A DNA stretch of 8,295 nt from CAYYWV01 sp964475385 (GTDB lineage Bacteria; Pseudomonadota; Alphaproteobacteria; JAAXGF01): assembly GCA_964475385.1 (NCBI GenBank), contig CAYYWV010000109.1, forward strand, positions 1 through 8,295, read 5' to 3'. The translations under genes were made by a program, and so were the position numbers. Positions 7,110-8,295 of this stretch are shown one piece after another. The notes beneath the pieces were generated by a model, which had not been told where the DNA came from, did no database searches, and saw only the letters and a program-made list of their open reading frames with translations. The stretch's first letter is position 1, and every line of letters starts with the position of its first letter.

Positions 7110-8291
7110 ATGACCAACGATCCCAAGACGCTTCGCGGCAACTGGAATTATCCGACGGCGATGCGTTTCGGCCCCGGCCGGATCGCCGAACTCGCCGAGG
7201 CCTGCGCCTCCCTCGGCATGACGCGGGCGCTCTTGGTCACCGACCCGGGCTTGCGCGCGCTGCCGATGATCGACGCCGCGGTCGCCGCCAACGAAGCCGC
7301 GGGCCTGCCGACCGAGGTCTTCTCGGACATCAAGCCCAATCCGGTGGGCGCGAACGTGGACGCCGGCGTCGCCGCCTTCCGCGCCGCGGGCTGCGACGGG
7401 GTGATCGCCTTCGGCGGCGGCTCGGCGCTCGACGCCGGCAAGGCGATCGCGCTGATGGTCGGCCAAGAGCGGCCGATCTGGGACTTCGAGGACCGCGAGG
7501 ACTGGTACACGCGCGTCAACGAGGACGGCATGGCCCCGGTGGTCGCGGTGCCGACCACCGCGGGCACGGGCTCCGAGGTCGGGCGCGCCTCGGTCATCAC
7601 CGACGAGGCGACGCACACCAAGAAGATCATCTTCCACCCCAAGATGCTGCCGGCGATCGTGATCGCCGATCCCGAGCTCACCGTCGGCCTGCCGCCGCAT
7701 ATCACCGCGGCGACCGGCATGGACGCGCTCGCCCACAACCTCGAGGCCTACTGCGCGCCGGGCTACCATCCGATGGCCGACGGGATCGCGGTCGAGGGCA
7801 TACGCCTCGTCAAGGAGTGGCTGCCGGTCGCGGTCCACGAAGGCTCGAACCTCGCCGCCCGCGCCCATATGCTCGCCGCCGCCAGCATGGGGGCGACCGC
7901 GTTCCAGAAGGGCCTCGGCGCGATCCACGCGCTGAGCCATCCCATCGGCGCGGTTCTGGACAAGCACCACGGGCTGACCAACGCGGTGGTCATGCCTTAT
8001 GTGCTGGCGTTCAACCGGTCGGCGATCGAGGACCGGCTCGCCCGCCTCGCCCGCTATCTCGGCCTCTCCGATCCCTCGTTCGACGCGGTCCAGGACTGGG
8101 TGCTCGCGCTGCGCAAGGAGATCGGGATCGCGCATACGCTGGCCGAGATCGGCGTCGGCGAAGAGCATATCGACACGCTCGCGCCCATGGCGGCGGCGGA
8201 CCCGTCCTGCGGCGGCAACCCGATCCCGGTCGGCGAGCCGGAGCTCAGGCGCATGTTCGAGATGTCGATCCGCGGCGAACTCGCGGCCTGA
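7110..8291 (+). CDS. Iron-containing (group III) alcohol dehydrogenase
   Basis: This 393-residue NAD(P)-linked enzyme interconverts an alcohol and an aldehyde or ketone. Seen: the N-terminal dinucleotide-binding domain with FGGGSALDAGKA (101-112) and PTTAGTGSE (148-156). A helical metal domain follows with GMDALAHNLE (203-212) giving D205 and H209. GAIHALSHPIGAVLDKHHG (270-288) gives H273 and H287 as the remaining iron ligands and H277 as the conserved nearby His. The spacing of ligands matches FucO (D196, H200, H263, H277). The length is normal and no residue is missing. Known members act on lactaldehyde/propanediol, 1,3-propanediol, butanol, 4-hydroxybutyrate or phosphonate-derived alcohols, so fold alone does not give a substrate. 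Third position in the ligase/aldehyde dehydrogenase operon suggests it oxidises a gamma-glutamylated amino alcohol to the aldehyde. Four bases follow the stop before the window ends, so any later operon genes are unseen. Confidence 0.93.
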   Translation: MTNDPKTLRGNWNYPTAMRFGPGRIAELAEACASLGMTRALLVTDPGLRALPMIDAAVAANEAAGLPTEVFSDIKPNPVGANVDAGVAAFRAAGCDGVIAFGGGSALDAGKAIALMVGQERPIWDFEDREDWYTRVNEDGMAPVVAVPTTAGTGSEVGRASVITDEATHTKKIIFHPKMLPAIVIADPELTVGLPPHITAATGMDALAHNLEAYCAPGYHPMADGIAVEGIRLVKEWLPVAVHEGSNLAARAHMLAAASMGATAFQKGLGAIHALSHPIGAVLDKHHGLTNAVVMPYVLAFNRSAIEDRLARLARYLGLSDPSFDAVQDWVLALRKEIGIAHTLAEIGVGEEHIDTLAPMAAADPSCGGNPIPVGEPELRRMFEMSIRGELAA

Positions 8292-8295
8292 TACC

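Overview
The window looks like chromosomal DNA from a high-GC bacterium, most likely an alphaproteobacterium. This rests on very GC-rich third codon positions, the style of the small membrane-anchored J-domain protein, and the gamma-glutamyl ligase / aldehyde dehydrogenase / iron alcohol dehydrogenase cassette. I could not run a search, so the placement is an inference. No rRNA, tRNA, CRISPR array, insertion sequence or integrase is visible, and base and codon use look uniform.

Seven genes account for nearly all of the sequence, in two divergent groups that part at about 4025-4248. The minus-strand group reads leftward from there. First comes a RihA-like nucleoside hydrolase (3101-4024). A 14-helix major facilitator transporter (1644-3104) follows; its GTG start overlaps the hydrolase stop by four bases. 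After a gap of roughly 127 bp come a MIDAS-containing von Willebrand factor A protein (806-1516) and, 25 bp on, a membrane-anchored J-domain protein (43-780). The first pair looks like nucleoside salvage or transport. The second pair looks like a chaperone/scaffold unit of unknown role.

The plus-strand group is a three-gene operon: a glutamine-synthetase-fold ligase (4249-5613), an aldehyde dehydrogenase (5706-7097) and an iron-dependent alcohol dehydrogenase (7110-8291). The ligase keeps the metal and ATP residues of glutamine synthetase. It has Phe where true glutamine synthetases have the ammonium-handling Glu, and it lacks the adenylylation site. It is therefore better read as a gamma-glutamyl-amine ligase than as a nitrogen-assimilating enzyme. 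With an alcohol dehydrogenase and an aldehyde dehydrogenase alongside, the simplest hypothesis is catabolism of an amino alcohol such as ethanolamine or alaninol: gamma-glutamylation, then alcohol to aldehyde to acid. This resembles the Puu putrescine route with the amine oxidase replaced by an alcohol dehydrogenase. The expected gamma-glutamyl hydrolase, transporter and regulator are not in the window, which ends four bases after the last stop codon.
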